Source of the DNA: Fredinandcohnia onubensis
GTDB taxonomy: Bacteria > Bacillota > Bacilli > Bacillales > Bacillaceae_L
Assembly: GCF_002734215.1 (NCBI RefSeq)
Contig: NZ_NSEB01000006.1
Coordinates: forward strand, 62,001 to 126,000
Direction: 5' to 3'
Length of the DNA: 64,000 nt
Both the position numbers and the translations under genes were made by a program. Of this stretch, positions 21,222 to 33,557 are shown piece by piece. The notes below the pieces were generated by a model. It did not search any database, was not told the DNA's origin, and worked only from the letters and a program-made list of their open reading frames with translations. Numbering within the stretch: position 1 is the first letter of the stretch; each line of letters begins with the position of its first letter.

Positions 21222-21254
21222 AAGAAAAACACCTTACACAATGTAAGGTGCTTT
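21222..21254 (-). terminator. Terminator after rpsU-yqeY
   Basis: CACCTTACA (21230-21238) pairs with TGTAAGGTG (21242-21250), followed on the minus strand by TTTTTCTT. It begins inside the last bases before the yqeY stop. Confidence 0.85.
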
Positions 21255-21256
21255 GT

Positions 21257-21703
21257 TTAAGATAGTTGCTGTTGAACAAGTTTGTTAATGAGACTGCCAT
21301 CAGCCTTCCCTTTTACTTTTGGCATAATTGCAGCCATCACTTTGCCCATGTCAGCTTTTGAAGAAGCATTGACCTCTTGTACTGTTTCTTTCACAATCTC
21401 AACAAGTTCCTCTTCGGATAATTGTTTTGGAAGGTATACCTCTAATATCTCAATTTCAGTTTGAATTTTATTAACAAGATCTTCACGACCAGCGTTACTA
21501 AATTCGCGGAGGGAATCTTTTCGTTGTTTTAATTCACGAGTAAGAACAGTTAGTTCTGCATCTTCTGATAGCTCACTGGAACCAAGCTTAATGCCTTCAT
21601 TTTGAAGAGCAGCCTTTACCATTCGAATAACAGATAGCCTATCTTTGTCTTTATTCTTCATCGCTGTTTTCATATCATTATTTAAACGCTCGAGAAGACT
21701 CAT
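21257..21703 (-). CDS. yqeY: GatB/YqeY domain protein
   Basis: 148 residues, all helical, with [19 protein letters not shown] at the start and the [15 protein letters not shown] motif typical of the YqeY family, which resembles the tRNA-binding tail domain of the GatB amidotransferase subunit. Probably binds tRNA or a tRNA-modifying enzyme; no activity is firmly known. Directly downstream of rpsU (16 bases), the common arrangement in Firmicutes. Confidence 0.94.
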   Translation of the reverse strand: MSLLERLNNDMKTAMKNKDKDRLSVIRMVKAALQNEGIKLGSSELSEDAELTVLTRELKQRKDSLREFSNAGREDLVNKIQTEIEILEVYLPKQLSEEELVEIVKETVQEVNASSKADMGKVMAAIMPKVKGKADGSLINKLVQQQLS

Positions 21704-21719
21704 AAAACTACACCCTCTT

Positions 21720-21893
21720 TTAGAATTTACGCTTTCTAGCAGCTTCAGATTTCTTCTTACGCTTTACGCTAGGCTTTTCATAGAATTCGCGCTTTCTAGC
21801 TTCTTGAATCGTACCTGATTTAGATACAGTACGTTTGAAGCGGCGAAGAGCATCTTCAAGCGATTCGTTTTTACGAACGACCGTTTTTGACAT
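21720..21893 (-). CDS. rpsU: 30S ribosomal protein S21
   Basis: 57 residues, too short for the usual ORF cutoff. It begins [20 protein letters not shown], carries [17 protein letters not shown] and ends in a highly basic tail ([14 protein letters not shown]), diagnostic of bS21. A strong GGAGGGAGGG ribosome binding site precedes the ATG at 21893. A near-consensus promoter lies 115 bases upstream. Cotranscribed with yqeY. Confidence 0.97.
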   Translation of the reverse strand: MSKTVVRKNESLEDALRRFKRTVSKSGTIQEARKREFYEKPSVKRKKKSEAARKRKF

Positions 21894-22236
21894 TCTAATT
21901 CCCTCCCTCCGAAAACAACCACTAACATCTAATTAAGACACATGTTCCATTGGTTCTCTTAGTGTCGATAGCTAAATATCGTCTAAAAAATAAACATGTA
22001 CTTTGCAATTATAATATATGCATGTTTTTTGGTCAACTATTTATCATAATTGAACACTAGAAAGCAATTTATATTCAGTAGTTTTGATAAAGTTTTATAC
22101 TGTTATTCCTACTAATTCCTTACATTTTATAGTTTGTTACGTATTCCAAAAAATTTAACATGTAAAAAAGTTAAATAAATTGAAGTAGTCATTTTCAAGC
22201 AGCCTTGTCCATACAATGTGATAGGGGTGAAGATGG
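21894..22236. other. Divergent intergenic region rpsU / yqeW
   Basis: Contains the rpsU promoter on the minus strand and a roughly 110-base untranslated leader. On the plus strand an AT-rich stretch leads to yqeW; the only promoter-like pair noticed there is a weak TTGAAC (22050-22055), 16 bases, TATTCA. No reading frame or repeat of note. Confidence 0.6.
22008..22036 (-). promoter_or_regulatory. SigA promoter of rpsU-yqeY
   Basis: TTGACC (22036-22031), 17 bases, perfect TATAAT (22013-22008) on the minus strand. Confidence 0.85.
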
Positions 22237-23163
22237 ATGATTGAACTTATATCATTATTTGCTGTATTTATCACTATTTTTTTATTTGGTATGACTGTCA
22301 TGAGGACAGGCTTGTATAATCTGACCGGCGATAAATTAAGGGTATGGCTAATTCGTTTTACAAATAATCCTATTAAAGGTTTATTAACTGGCATGATCAT
22401 TACAGCAATTATCCACAGCAGTTCTGCTGTTATGGTTCTTGTTGTTGGATTAATTGCGACTGGATATTTAACCTTTAAACAATCGATCGGAATTATTCTT
22501 GGGACAAATATAGGCACGACATTTACTGCAGAAATGATCACTATTGATCTATTTGAATGGATTGTCCCTATATTAATCATAGGATTTTTATGTTTATTTG
22601 TTCGAAATCAGCAGGTATTTAGTTTTGGTGCCTTTTTATTTGGGTTAGGATGCATGTTTGTGGCAATGAATGGATTCGAACAACTCGCGAGACCTATCGG
22701 CGATTTCCCTTCGATTTATACCTTTTTTCAACATACAAATCAAAGTAATCTTTTTGGTGTATGGGTTGGAACCATTTTAACCTCAATTATTCAATCAAGT
22801 ACAGCGACAACTGGAATTATTATGGGGTTTATGAATGAACAGCTATTAACTTTAAACGCAGGGATCGCCGTCTTACTTGGTGCGAATATAGGGACTTGTA
22901 TTACTGCATATATTGCAAGTATTGGAAGTAAGCACGAAGCAAAATTAGCGGCATATGCTCATATTTGGGTAAATGTAATCGGGGTAGCGTTATTCTTCCC
23001 ATTTATTAATGTACTTGGTCAAATCGCCATATTACTCACATCACATCCTGATGTGCAAATCGCACACGTTAGTTTAATCTTTAATGTCCTCAGTTCACTA
23101 CTGTTTTTACCATTTGCTGGAGTCTTAACAAATTTTATAACGAAAGTGCATAGAACTGCATAA
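22237..23163 (+). CDS. yqeW: Na+/phosphate cotransporter-like membrane protein YqeW
   Basis: 308 residues of the PF02690 Na/Pi-cotransporter family. Eight or so membrane segments; two repeated QSS-type motifs characteristic of the family appear: AIIHSSSAVMVLVVGL (about residue 58) and SIIQSSTATTGIIMG (about 186), each followed by a GTNIGTT or GANIGTC signature. Likely moves phosphate with sodium, though Bacillus members are not biochemically proven. ATG at 22237 behind AGGGGTGAAG. Monocistronic, ended by the hairpin at 23162-23193 that also serves deoC. Confidence 0.92.
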   Translation: MIELISLFAVFITIFLFGMTVMRTGLYNLTGDKLRVWLIRFTNNPIKGLLTGMIITAIIHSSSAVMVLVVGLIATGYLTFKQSIGIILGTNIGTTFTAEMITIDLFEWIVPILIIGFLCLFVRNQQVFSFGAFLFGLGCMFVAMNGFEQLARPIGDFPSIYTFFQHTNQSNLFGVWVGTILTSIIQSSTATTGIIMGFMNEQLLTLNAGIAVLLGANIGTCITAYIASIGSKHEAKLAAYAHIWVNVIGVALFFPFINVLGQIAILLTSHPDVQIAHVSLIFNVLSSLLFLPFAGVLTNFITKVHRTA

Positions 23164-23193
23164 AAAAAGCTGGCCATTTGGCCAGCTTAATTT
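23162..23193. terminator. Bidirectional terminator between convergent yqeW and deoC
   Basis: AAGCTGGCC (23167-23175) pairs with GGCCAGCTT (23180-23188) with A and T runs on either side. Confidence 0.9.
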
Positions 23194-23198
23194 CTTTT

Positions 23199-23867
23199 TT
23201 AGTAATCCGAAGAACCAGTTAATCCATTAACGATTGCGACACCAGCACTCGCCCCAATTCTTGTTGCTCCTGCATCAATCATATCTTGAGTACCCTTCAC
23301 ATCACGAACACCACCAGATGCCTTTACACCGATATCTGGACCTACTGTTTTACGCATTAAACGAATATCTTCCACAGTAGCACCACCTGTCGAGAAACCA
23401 GTGGATGTTTTAACAAAATCAGCTCCAGCTTTTACAGAGAGTTCACAAGCTCTTACTTTTTCCTCATCAGTTAGCAAGGATGTCTCGATAATCACTTTAG
23501 TAAGCGCCTTTCCTTTGGCTGCTTCAACAACCATACGAATGTCTTTTTCAACTAATTCGTCATTTTTATCCTTAAGAGCACCGATATTGATTACCATATC
23601 CACTTCAGTAGCTCCTTTTTCAATTGCATCCTTTGTTTCAAATGCCTTTGTTTCAGAAGTACTAGCTCCTAATGGAAAACCAATAACTGTACAAACCTTA
23701 ACATCTGATCCATTTAACAAGCTTGCTGCCGTTTCTACCCATGTTGGATTTACACAAACGGACATAAACCCATATTCTTTTGCTTCTGCACAAAGGGTTT
23801 CAATTTGCGCTTTCGTTGTATCCGCTTTTAATGCTGTATGATCAATCATTTTTGCAATATTCGTCAT
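23199..23867 (-). CDS. deoC: Deoxyribose-phosphate aldolase
   Basis: Class I aldolase splitting 2-deoxyribose 5-phosphate into glyceraldehyde 3-phosphate and acetaldehyde in deoxynucleoside breakdown. 222 residues, with the Schiff-base lysine in [15 protein letters not shown] (about residue 152) and the second conserved lysine in [10 protein letters not shown] (about 181). ATG at 23867 preceded by GGGAG. Here it stands alone between yqeW and mtaB rather than with other deo genes. Confidence 0.97.
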   Translation of the reverse strand: MTNIAKMIDHTALKADTTKAQIETLCAEAKEYGFMSVCVNPTWVETAASLLNGSDVKVCTVIGFPLGASTSETKAFETKDAIEKGATEVDMVINIGALKDKNDELVEKDIRMVVEAAKGKALTKVIIETSLLTDEEKVRACELSVKAGADFVKTSTGFSTGGATVEDIRLMRKTVGPDIGVKASGGVRDVKGTQDMIDAGATRIGASAGVAIVNGLTGSSDY

Positions 23868-23963
23868 TATGTATTACTCCCTTCAACTTTCAGTTGTACG
23901 TACCTCTAACATCATATCATTGTTGCAACAGCTTGACTAGCACTTCTCTGTCATATTATGCGA

Positions 23964-23996
23964 TAAAAAAAAGAAGCTAATCCAATGATTAACTTC
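23964..23996 (-). terminator. Terminator of the heat-shock operon after mtaB
   Basis: GAAGCTAATC (23973-23982) pairs with GATTAACTTC (23987-23996) with one G-U pair, followed on the minus strand by eight T. Confidence 0.88.
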
Positions 23997-24014
23997 TTTA
24001 CGTTTCTCTAGTTC

Positions 24015-25373
24015 TTAGGCAGTCGTTCTTTGTTCTTGTTCAACCGTTAGTTCTTCTTCGACTTTTACAAATTTACCTTCATTATATGGATAACCGGCTT
24101 TTGTAATTTTTACTTTTACAATTTTTCCAATCATATCTTCAGTGGCGTCGAACTTTACTTTTAAATAGTTGTCTGTATATCCGATGTATAGACCACTTGT
24201 TGGATCGTCTTTGTCGATTTCCTCTGGAATGACCTCTAATACTTCACCTTCGTAATTAGACGCATACTCCTTCGCTAATTGGTCAGATAGTGAAATTAAA
24301 CGGTGTACACGCTCATTCTTCACCTCTTCATCAATTTGGTCTTCCATTCTAGCGGCAGGTGTTCCAGTACGTTTTGAATATGGGAAAACGTGTAATTCAG
24401 AGAATTTATGTTCATTAATAAAATTATAGGTTTCCATAAACTCTTCTTCCGTTTCCCCAGGGAAACCAACAATAACATCTGATGTAATCGCCAATCCTGG
24501 TAATGCCTGACGCAACTTTGTTAGACGTTCAGCAAAGAACTCCATTGTGTATTTACGTCTCATACGCTTTAAAACGGTGTTCGAACCTGATTGTAATGGA
24601 ACATGTAGATGTCTAACCACTTTTTTCGATTTATCTAGCACTTCAATAATTTCATCTGTGATTTGGCTAGCTTCGATGGAGGAAATACGAATTCTCTTAA
24701 GACCAATGACCTTTGATTCTAGGTCACGTAAAAGAGCTGCCAGATTGTAATCTTTCATATCTTCCCCATAGCCGCCTGTGTGAATTCCGGTTAACACAAT
24801 CTCTTTATAGCCTGCATTCACAAGCTGTTGTGCTTGTTTGATAACCTCTTGTGGGTCACGAGAACGCATTAAACCACGTGCCCATGGAATGATACAGAAC
24901 GTACAGAAATTGTTACAACCTTCTTGAATTTTTAATGAAGCACGGGTACGGTCAGTAAATGAAGGTACATCAAGTTCTTCATACACACGTGTTTTCATTA
25001 TATTTCCAACACCATTTATCGGTTGTCGCTCTTCTTTGTATTGCTCGATATATTCAAGCATCTTCTTACGATCCTGTGTACCAACGACAATATCAACGCC
25101 AGGAATCGCCATGATTTCCGCTGGTGATGTTTGTGCATAACATCCTGTAACACAAATAACAGCATCAGGATTCTTACGAATTGCTCTACGAATGACCTGT
25201 CTACTCTTTTTGTCCCCTGTATTTGTAACAGTACAAGTGTTAATTACATACACATCAGCAGTACTTTCAAACTCAGTACGCTCATAGCCAGACTCTTTAA
25301 AAAGCTGCCATATGGCTTCTGTTTCATAATGATTTACTTTACATCCTAATGTATGGAATGCAACTAATGACAT
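24015..25373 (-). CDS. mtaB: tRNA (N6-threonylcarbamoyladenosine37-C2)-methylthiotransferase MtaB
   Basis: Radical-SAM methylthiotransferase that converts t6A37 to ms2t6A37 in ANN-decoding tRNAs. 452 residues: N-terminal UPF0004 domain with cysteines in TLGCKVN, NTCTVT and VTGCYAQ, radical SAM cluster motif CNNFCTFC (about residue 150), and a C-terminal TRAM domain (about 380-440). The open frame starts with a GTG at 25382, but that base triplet is part of GAGGTGACAATC, the ribosome binding site for the ATG at 25373. Last gene of the hrcA operon. Confidence 0.95.
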   Translation of the reverse strand: MSLVAFHTLGCKVNHYETEAIWQLFKESGYERTEFESTADVYVINTCTVTNTGDKKSRQVIRRAIRKNPDAVICVTGCYAQTSPAEIMAIPGVDIVVGTQDRKKMLEYIEQYKEERQPINGVGNIMKTRVYEELDVPSFTDRTRASLKIQEGCNNFCTFCIIPWARGLMRSRDPQEVIKQAQQLVNAGYKEIVLTGIHTGGYGEDMKDYNLAALLRDLESKVIGLKRIRISSIEASQITDEIIEVLDKSKKVVRHLHVPLQSGSNTVLKRMRRKYTMEFFAERLTKLRQALPGLAITSDVIVGFPGETEEEFMETYNFINEHKFSELHVFPYSKRTGTPAARMEDQIDEEVKNERVHRLISLSDQLAKEYASNYEGEVLEVIPEEIDKDDPTSGLYIGYTDNYLKVKFDATEDMIGKIVKVKITKAGYPYNEGKFVKVEEELTVEQEQRTTA

Positions 25374-25378
25374 GATTG

Positions 25379-26122
25379 TCACCTCGCTAATTCAAAATGA
25401 TATGATACAGCTGATAAAACATATAATGGTGCTGTTTCAGTACGTAAAATTCGTGGTCCAAAGCTGCAGGAAATAAACTCATTTTCGATTAAGAAGGAAA
25501 CCTCTTTTTCGGTTAGACCTCCTTCAGGACCGATCACAACAAAAAGAGATTCCCCATTTTTCATTTGTGATAAAAGACGTGCTAAATTAGAGTTTTCACC
25601 GCGCTTTGCATCCTCTTCATAAGCTACTACCTTATAAGTATAAGATTGACTAAAGGACAATAATTCTCGAAATGATAATGGTTTGTTAACGTTTGGAACC
25701 ATTGCGCGATGGGATTGCTCAGCTGCTTCCTTTGCAATTTTCGCCCACCGTTCTACCTTTTTTTGTCCTTTTTTTTCATCCCATTTGACAATTGAACGTG
25801 CCGCAACAAAAGGGACAAACTCAGATGCCCCAAGCTCCGTCCCTTTTTGGATTACATATTCAAGCTTATCCCCTTTTGGTAGTCCGCTTGCAATACATAC
25901 CTTAATGGGAAGCTCATTCGAGTTCTCTACCCATTCTACAACATTTGCCAAAACTGTATCATTGGTAATTTCAGTAATTGCACAAATAGCTACTCTACCA
26001 TTATAACAACAAAAAATAGAGTCTCCAACTGACATTCTCATAACTCGTGTTATATGGTGAACATCTTCACCTGTAATTGTGGCCTGTGTTTCGTTTATAG
26101 TATCGACGAAATATCTTTGCAT
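25379..26122 (-). CDS. rsmE: 16S rRNA (uracil1498-N3)-methyltransferase RsmE
   Basis: 247-residue SPOUT-class methyltransferase. An N-terminal PUA-like domain (ATITGEDVHHITRVMRM) is followed by the knotted catalytic domain with GPEGGLTEKEV (about residue 193) and FGPRILRTETAPL near the end, both SAM-binding loops. It methylates U1498 in the decoding centre. Follows prmA by 27 bases and precedes mtaB by five, a translation-modification tail on the chaperone operon. Confidence 0.95.
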   Translation of the reverse strand: MQRYFVDTINETQATITGEDVHHITRVMRMSVGDSIFCCYNGRVAICAITEITNDTVLANVVEWVENSNELPIKVCIASGLPKGDKLEYVIQKGTELGASEFVPFVAARSIVKWDEKKGQKKVERWAKIAKEAAEQSHRAMVPNVNKPLSFRELLSFSQSYTYKVVAYEEDAKRGENSNLARLLSQMKNGESLFVVIGPEGGLTEKEVSFLIENEFISCSFGPRILRTETAPLYVLSAVSYHFELAR

Positions 26123-26149
26123 CTATTTTTCCACCACCTGCAAATACCC

Positions 26150-27094
26150 TTATTCGCTTTTCTTTCTTGCAATCATTGATACCCAGTCTTCCATAACGAG
26201 TACTTCCTCAATCTCGAATCCAGATGCTAGAAGACTGTCCTTTACTTCTTGTTTCTTCGTATTAATAATCCCAGAAACGATGAATGCTCCATTCGGTTTC
26301 AAGATTTTTGCTGCATCATCTGTGAAACGGACAATAATTTCAGCTAGGATATTCGCGACAATGAGATCCACAGGCCCCTCAATATCATCTAGTAGATTAT
26401 TCTGAGACACGGTAACTTTATCATGAACCTTGTTCAATTTAATATTGAGTTTAGCACTTTCAACCGCAACTGTGTCTAAGTCAAGTGCTTTGACAGAACT
26501 TGCTCCCAGCATTGCTGCTGCAATACTTAACACACCAGAACCAGTCCCAACATCGATGATTGTATCTCCGTTCTTAACGGTTCGTTCTAACGCTTGAATA
26601 CTCATCACAGTAGTTGGATGTGTACCCGTTCCGAAAGCCATGCCTGGGTCTAATTCAATTATTAATTCATCACTATGAACAGGCTCGTACATTTCCCAAG
26701 TAGGCACGATTGTAAATTTCTCAGAGATTTTTACAGGATGATAATACTTCTTCCACGCTGTAGCCCATTCTTCCTCATGTACTTCACTAATAGTGACTTT
26801 ATTATGGCCCAAGTCAATATCAAAAAGCAAAAGATTGTTGATTGCTTCTTTTATCTCTTCAACCGTTTCACCTAAAAAGCTATTTACTGGGAGGTACGCC
26901 TTAACGATAACTCCTTCTTCAGGATAGTCATCAGGATTGAGTTGGTAGATCTCACCAAACACATTTTCACGTTCTTTTGTTAAGTCAAATGGATCCTCAA
27001 TGACAACTCCACTTGCACCCGCTTCATGAAGTATATTTGATACCGGCTCCACCGCCTCTTGTGTAGTGTGAATACTAATTTCAGACCATTTCAT
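26150..27094 (-). CDS. prmA: Ribosomal protein L11 methyltransferase PrmA
   Basis: Trimethylates lysines of ribosomal protein L11. 314 residues: N-terminal L11-recognition domain ([17 protein letters not shown]), linker, and a class I SAM fold with [20 protein letters not shown] (about residue 180) and VANILAEII (about 245). The frame can extend to 27109, but GGAG is nine bases before the ATG at 27094. Downstream of dnaJ by 49 bases, as in other Bacillus. Confidence 0.94.
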   Translation of the reverse strand: MKWSEISIHTTQEAVEPVSNILHEAGASGVVIEDPFDLTKERENVFGEIYQLNPDDYPEEGVIVKAYLPVNSFLGETVEEIKEAINNLLLFDIDLGHNKVTISEVHEEEWATAWKKYYHPVKISEKFTIVPTWEMYEPVHSDELIIELDPGMAFGTGTHPTTVMSIQALERTVKNGDTIIDVGTGSGVLSIAAAMLGASSVKALDLDTVAVESAKLNIKLNKVHDKVTVSQNNLLDDIEGPVDLIVANILAEIIVRFTDDAAKILKPNGAFIVSGIINTKKQEVKDSLLASGFEIEEVLVMEDWVSMIARKKSE

Positions 27095-27143
27095 TACTAC
27101 CAACTCCAATCCATTTGTTAAAAAGTTGCTACACTTTTTTGTA

Positions 27144-28274
27144 TCATTCGCCTTTAAAAGCTCGTTTTACTTTCGCGAAAAAATTATCATGTTGTTCATC
27201 CGGGGCTTCATTACCGCTTATTTCGGTAAATTCACGAAGTAATTGTTTTTGCTTTTCAGACAGCTTTGTTGGGGTAATAACCCGAACTTGAATATGTTGG
27301 TCTCCTTGACCATATCCACGAACATTTGGTACACCCTTGCCTCGAAGGCGGAACTTTGTTCCAGTCTGAGTACCAGCAGGTATCTTTAGCTTGACCTTCC
27401 CATGAAGAGTAGGCACTTCAATTTCATCACCTAATGAAGCTTGCGCAAAAGTTAGTGGCATTTCACAGAAAATATCATCTCCGTCACGCTCGAAAAATTC
27501 ATGAGATCGAACATGGAACACAACGTATAAATCCCCTGGAGGTCCACCATTTACACCTGGTTCACCTTGACCGGATACGCGAAGCTGTTGGCCGTCATCA
27601 ATGCCAGCAGGAATTTTCACATGAATTTTCTTGCGTTTTTTCACCTTACCAGCTCCACTACATGTAGAACATTTATCCTTAATGAATTTACCTGTACCGC
27701 TACAGTGGTGACAGACACGTCTGTTTACAATTCTTCCGAAAGCTGTGTTTTGTTCAACATTGATTTGACCCGAACCTCCACAGTGTGAACATTCTTGTGG
27801 GTTTGTTCCAGGTTTTGCACCTGACCCATGACAGGTTGAACATTCTTCCTCTCTCGGAATTTCAATGTCTGTTTCCTTACCAAAAACAGCCTCTTCAAAC
27901 TTAAGTGTCATTGTATATTGTAAATCTGCACCTTGACGTGGTGCATTTGGGTCTCTTCTTCTAGTTCCGCCACCAAAGATTGAACTGAAGATATCTTCGA
28001 AACCAAAGCCACCACCAAAATCCGCACCTCCACCAAAGCCACCAAATCCTTGATTTGGATCTGCATGACCAAATTGGTCATAGTGAGCACGTTTGTTATC
28101 GTCTGTTAATGCATCGTATGCCTCTGTAATTTCCTTAAATTTATCTGCAGCATCTGCTTCTTTATTGATATCGGGGTGATATTTTTTTGATAATTTTCGA
28201 TATGCTTTTTTAATTTCGTCTTTACTAGCATTTTTCGAAACCCCGAGTACCTCATAATAATCTCTTTTACTCAT
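27144..28274 (-). CDS. dnaJ: Chaperone protein DnaJ (Hsp40)
   Basis: Co-chaperone that stimulates DnaK ATPase. 376 residues: J domain with the HPD motif (KKYHPDIN, about residue 33), Gly/Phe-rich linker (about 75-110), zinc-binding region with four CXXCXGXG repeats ([32 protein letters not shown], about 146-200), and the C-terminal substrate-binding domains. GGGAGTGG precedes the ATG at 28274. A separate promoter candidate lies upstream, after a terminator and a repeat that separate it from dnaK. Confidence 0.97.
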   Translation of the reverse strand: MSKRDYYEVLGVSKNASKDEIKKAYRKLSKKYHPDINKEADAADKFKEITEAYDALTDDNKRAHYDQFGHADPNQGFGGFGGGADFGGGFGFEDIFSSIFGGGTRRRDPNAPRQGADLQYTMTLKFEEAVFGKETDIEIPREEECSTCHGSGAKPGTNPQECSHCGGSGQINVEQNTAFGRIVNRRVCHHCSGTGKFIKDKCSTCSGAGKVKKRKKIHVKIPAGIDDGQQLRVSGQGEPGVNGGPPGDLYVVFHVRSHEFFERDGDDIFCEMPLTFAQASLGDEIEVPTLHGKVKLKIPAGTQTGTKFRLRGKGVPNVRGYGQGDQHIQVRVITPTKLSEKQKQLLREFTEISGNEAPDEQHDNFFAKVKRAFKGE

Positions 28275-28307
28275 TGAATCCACTCCCGCATCATTCACAT
28301 AAAGAAT

Positions 28308-28337
28308 ATTGTATCATTTAATTTTATGAAAAGGCAA
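28308..28337 (-). promoter_or_regulatory. Candidate promoter in front of dnaJ
   Basis: TTGCCT (28337-28332), 18 bases, TACAAT (28313-28308) on the minus strand, between the dnaK-proximal terminator and dnaJ. It would allow dnaJ-prmA-rsmE-mtaB expression apart from CIRCE control. Confidence 0.5.
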
Positions 28338-28399
28338 TAATACTTGTTTTAAGCATTAAGTTCATAATTGTCTAACTTTTAAACGGTAACCACTTTAAA

Positions 28400-28444
28400 C
28401 AAAAAAAGCCAAAGCCAAGACAGGCCTGACTTCGACTTTTTTTT
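28400..28444 (-). terminator. Imperfect terminator hairpin between dnaK and dnaJ
   Basis: A centre of CAGGCCTG (about 28421-28428) extends through AAG/CTT-type pairs with mismatches and is flanked by A7 on the left and T8 on the right. Likely a partial terminator within the operon. Confidence 0.6.
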
Positions 28445-28462
28445 ACATTTAATTCTTTTAAC

Positions 28463-28634
28463 GGTGTCTGGTTTCAGTGCCTAGAAACTCGAGAAACTTC
28501 AACTCCTCCTGCAGAGGCAAACTACGCCTCTTTGTCGGAGTCTCCGACGCACAGGATGTGCTAGTGCCGACTTCGCCACAGGACGTGGCGTTTTAGTCGG
28601 CCAGTTTTCTCGTTTCTGTGCAAGGCACTTACGC
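28463..28634. repeat. Dispersed structured repeat, copy 1 (dnaK-dnaJ gap)
   Basis: Begins GTGTCTGGTTTCAGTGCCTAG and ends in GTGCAAGGCACTTACGCC; the ends are complementary (GTGCCT with AGGCAC, AGAAAC with GTTTCT). Inside are further hairpins: AGAGGC with GCCTCT, GTCGGAG with CTCCGAC, GCCAC with GTGGC. Shares its end motifs with 33558-33673 and 52528-52541. No coding capacity. Confidence 0.7.
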
Positions 28635-28638
28635 CTTT

Positions 28639-31109
<2,471 letters not shown>

Positions 31110-31165
31110 TACACTCACCTCCCTTAAAGTGAAGTCCCTATCATCATAGTATCTAGTATATGTAT

Positions 31166-31187
31166 TAGAGGGTTATTCCACCCTCTA
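31166..31187 (-). other. Stem-loop between hrcA and grpE
   Basis: TAGAGGG (31166-31172) pairs with CCCTCTA (31181-31187) without a T run. In B. subtilis the hrcA-grpE junction is an mRNA processing site that lowers hrcA relative to the chaperone genes; this stem could serve the same purpose, which is inference. Confidence 0.5.
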
Positions 31188-31203
31188 CTAAATATAGCCA
31201 CGG

Positions 31204-32235
31204 CTATTCGTTTTGATACAGTTTTGTCAGCACCTTCGAAAAATCATGACTGATATGCTGCAACAATGTAATAACTCGTGAATATTCCATTCTGGTCGGG
31301 CCCAAAATCGCGATAGACCCTAGGTGTTCATTCCCAACCGAATAAGTTGCAGTAATTAGGCTGCAATCATTCATTGCGATATTGTTGTTTTCATGACCGA
31401 TTTTGATATTGATTCCTGCTTTATCAGTTCGTAACAATCGAGAAAATTCGTGTTCACTTTCAATCATGGTTAATAATGATCGAATTTTTTCAATGTCATG
31501 AAATTCGGGTTGACTTAACATCTTTGTTTTTCCACCAATAAACACTTTTTCTTCGGTTGACAGTGTAAGTGTTTTGTCTAAAACACTTATAACCGTATCG
31601 TAGTTACGTATATTTGTTTTTAACAGAGAAGCAACTTCTTTATAAATTTTGTTTTTTAAATCAGTCAGTGGAACACCAACAAGTCGCTCATTTAGAATGT
31701 TTACCATTTTTTCAATATCACTCGGATGGATGGACTCCGGAAATGAAATTGTTCGATTTTCCACATGGCCATTATCTGTAACGATAATGGCAACAGCTGT
31801 TTCATTGTTAATTGGAACAATTTGCAGCTTTTTGACTTTATTTTCTTTAAAGGCGGGACCTAAAACAATTGAAGTATAGTTTGTTAGATCTGATAAAATC
31901 TGTGCAGATTTTTGAACGATTTTTTCAAGCTCATAGATCTTCTCTGCAAAAATTGACTTTATCTCATGCTTTTCCTTTAAAGTTAATCGACTCGGAGATA
32001 ATAAATGATCCACATAGTATCGATAGCCTTGTTCAGATGGGACTCTACCAGATGAGCTATGGGTTTTCTCAATAAATCCTAGTTCTTCTAGATCTGCCAT
32101 CTCATTGCGAATAGTTGCTGAGCTAAACACAATCCCATCCTTTTTCGACAATGTTCTTGACCCTACTGGCTGTGCAGATCTAATAAAGTCATCAATTATT
32201 ACTTGAAGAATCAATAGTTGACGATCTGTTAGCAA
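31204..32235 (-). CDS. hrcA: Heat-inducible transcription repressor HrcA
   Basis: Represses the class I heat-shock operon by binding CIRCE; its folding depends on GroEL. 343 residues with an N-terminal winged helix ([20 protein letters not shown], then [15 protein letters not shown]) and a C-terminal GAF-like dimer domain. The start is a TTG at 32235 with GAGGTGAT in front. It sits 15 bases behind the CIRCE element, so it is autoregulated. Confidence 0.96.
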   Translation of the reverse strand: MLTDRQLLILQVIIDDFIRSAQPVGSRTLSKKDGIVFSSATIRNEMADLEELGFIEKTHSSSGRVPSEQGYRYYVDHLLSPSRLTLKEKHEIKSIFAEKIYELEKIVQKSAQILSDLTNYTSIVLGPAFKENKVKKLQIVPINNETAVAIIVTDNGHVENRTISFPESIHPSDIEKMVNILNERLVGVPLTDLKNKIYKEVASLLKTNIRNYDTVISVLDKTLTLSTEEKVFIGGKTKMLSQPEFHDIEKIRSLLTMIESEHEFSRLLRTDKAGINIKIGHENNNIAMNDCSLITATYSVGNEHLGSIAILGPTRMEYSRVITLLQHISHDFSKVLTKLYQNE

Positions 32236-32250
32236 GGAACATCACCTCTG

Positions 32251-32277
32251 TTAGCACTCCTAATCTGCGAGTGCTAA
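32251..32277. promoter_or_regulatory. CIRCE operator (HrcA binding site)
   Basis: Perfect TTAGCACTC-N9-GAGTGCTAA at 32251-32259 and 32269-32277, located between the promoter and the hrcA start. Confidence 0.97.
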
Positions 32278-32287
32278 TTCTATAATT

Positions 32288-32316
32288 AAATTACCAAATA
32301 CGCGTGCCATTGTCAA
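32288..32316 (-). promoter_or_regulatory. SigA promoter of the hrcA operon
   Basis: TTGACA (32316-32311), 17 bases, TAATTT (32293-32288) on the minus strand, directly upstream of CIRCE. Confidence 0.75.
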
Positions 32317-32337
32317 CGATTTAAACTCCTTCTTTAT

Positions 32338-33474
32338 CTATAGCAAAAACGCTTGAAAAACTTCATTTCCAAGAAATTTTCCGGCTTGTGTTAACCGAAT
32401 ATAATCATCTTTTTCTTCTAACAAACCTTTTTCTTTTTGTTCTTTAATTTGGTCTGCAAAAACATCAAAAATACTGATTGAAAATTTTTCCGAAAAATGT
32501 GAGAGCGAAACTCCTTTTGTTTTACGCAAACCTAAAAAAAGCTCTTCTTCCATTTTTTCTTGTTTTGTTACTTCATGCGTTTCGACATACGGAAAGCGAT
32601 GTTCTTCTATAGCTTGCATATATTTTTTAATTGGACCGGCATTTGAAATCCTTCTTCCAGCCACATAACTATGGGCGCCTGCGCCAATTCCATAGTATTC
32701 TTCATTGTCCCAATACGTTAGATTATGGCGGCTTTCATAGCCATCCTTTGAGAAGTTACTAATTTCATATTGATGGAAACCATGCTTTTCCATTTCCGCC
32801 ATTAAAATTTCATACATTCTTGCTTCATTTTCCTGACTTGGCAGATTCAGCTTCCCTTTTCTCATTAAATTATAGAACACTGTTTTTGGTTCAATAATGA
32901 GTGAGTATGCTGATACATGCTCTACATCGAGTGAAAAGGCTAAGTTAAGTGATTCTTGAAAACTTTCTATCGTTTGTTGGGGTAAAGCATACATTAAATC
33001 AATACTAATGTTTTTAAACCCAACATGTTTCGCCAAATCAATTGTGTGAAAAACATCTTCACGACGATGTGTTCTACCAATAGCTTTGAGGAGCTCATCA
33101 TCGAAAGTTTGTACTCCAAAACTTATTCGATTGACACCTGAATCAAGCAATACTTTTAATTTATCCTCTGTAGGATCACCAGGGTTTGCTTCAAAGGTGA
33201 ATTCGATTGTGTCGCTTTGGGGCTTTAAATATTGATTAATACTCGTTAGGAATGTCTCTAACTGGTTTGCGGAAAGAACGGTTGGCGTTCCTCCACCAAC
33301 GAAGATGGATTTGAGAGTCGAAGGTGGATAAGCCTCGACTGTATTTCTCATTTCAGTATCCATGTATTGAAGATATTCATCAACGGGTTGTCCTTTTAGA
33401 AAAACTTTATTGAAATCACAATAGTGACAAATTTGTTCACAAAAGGGGATGTGAAGGTATGCTGCTTGTACCAA
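32338..33474 (-). CDS. hemW: Radical-SAM heme chaperone HemW
   Basis: Formerly called oxygen-independent coproporphyrinogen oxidase-like protein; now seen as a heme-inserting chaperone. 378 residues beginning MVQAAYLHIPFCEQICHYCD, with the CXXXCXXC 4Fe-4S motif but without the extra N-terminal arm and cysteine of true HemN. FVGGGTPTVL and GVQTFDDELL are family motifs; a HemN C-terminal domain follows (about 300-375). The start codon is TTG at 33474. Between lepA and hrcA; the hrcA promoter begins 22 bases after its stop. Confidence 0.94.
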   Translation of the reverse strand: MVQAAYLHIPFCEQICHYCDFNKVFLKGQPVDEYLQYMDTEMRNTVEAYPPSTLKSIFVGGGTPTVLSANQLETFLTSINQYLKPQSDTIEFTFEANPGDPTEDKLKVLLDSGVNRISFGVQTFDDELLKAIGRTHRREDVFHTIDLAKHVGFKNISIDLMYALPQQTIESFQESLNLAFSLDVEHVSAYSLIIEPKTVFYNLMRKGKLNLPSQENEARMYEILMAEMEKHGFHQYEISNFSKDGYESRHNLTYWDNEEYYGIGAGAHSYVAGRRISNAGPIKKYMQAIEEHRFPYVETHEVTKQEKMEEELFLGLRKTKGVSLSHFSEKFSISIFDVFADQIKEQKEKGLLEEKDDYIRLTQAGKFLGNEVFQAFLL

Positions 33475-33518
33475 AAAATCACTTCTTTCTATAAGCGGAT
33501 GTCGCGATTAGTAGAATA

Positions 33519-33543
33519 AAGAAAACCGCAGAAAAGTCTGCGG
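33519..33543 (-). terminator. Terminator between lepA and hemW
   Basis: CCGCAGA (33526-33532) pairs with TCTGCGG (33537-33543); TTTTCTTTATT follows on the minus strand. The structured repeat at 33558-33673 lies just before it. Confidence 0.8.
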
Positions 33544-33557
33544 CCTCTTACTTTATA

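Noticed and set aside
22155-22580. 141-codon minus-strand frame opposite the start of yqeW
   Set aside because: Antisense shadow of the membrane transporter gene with no ribosome binding site or family resemblance.
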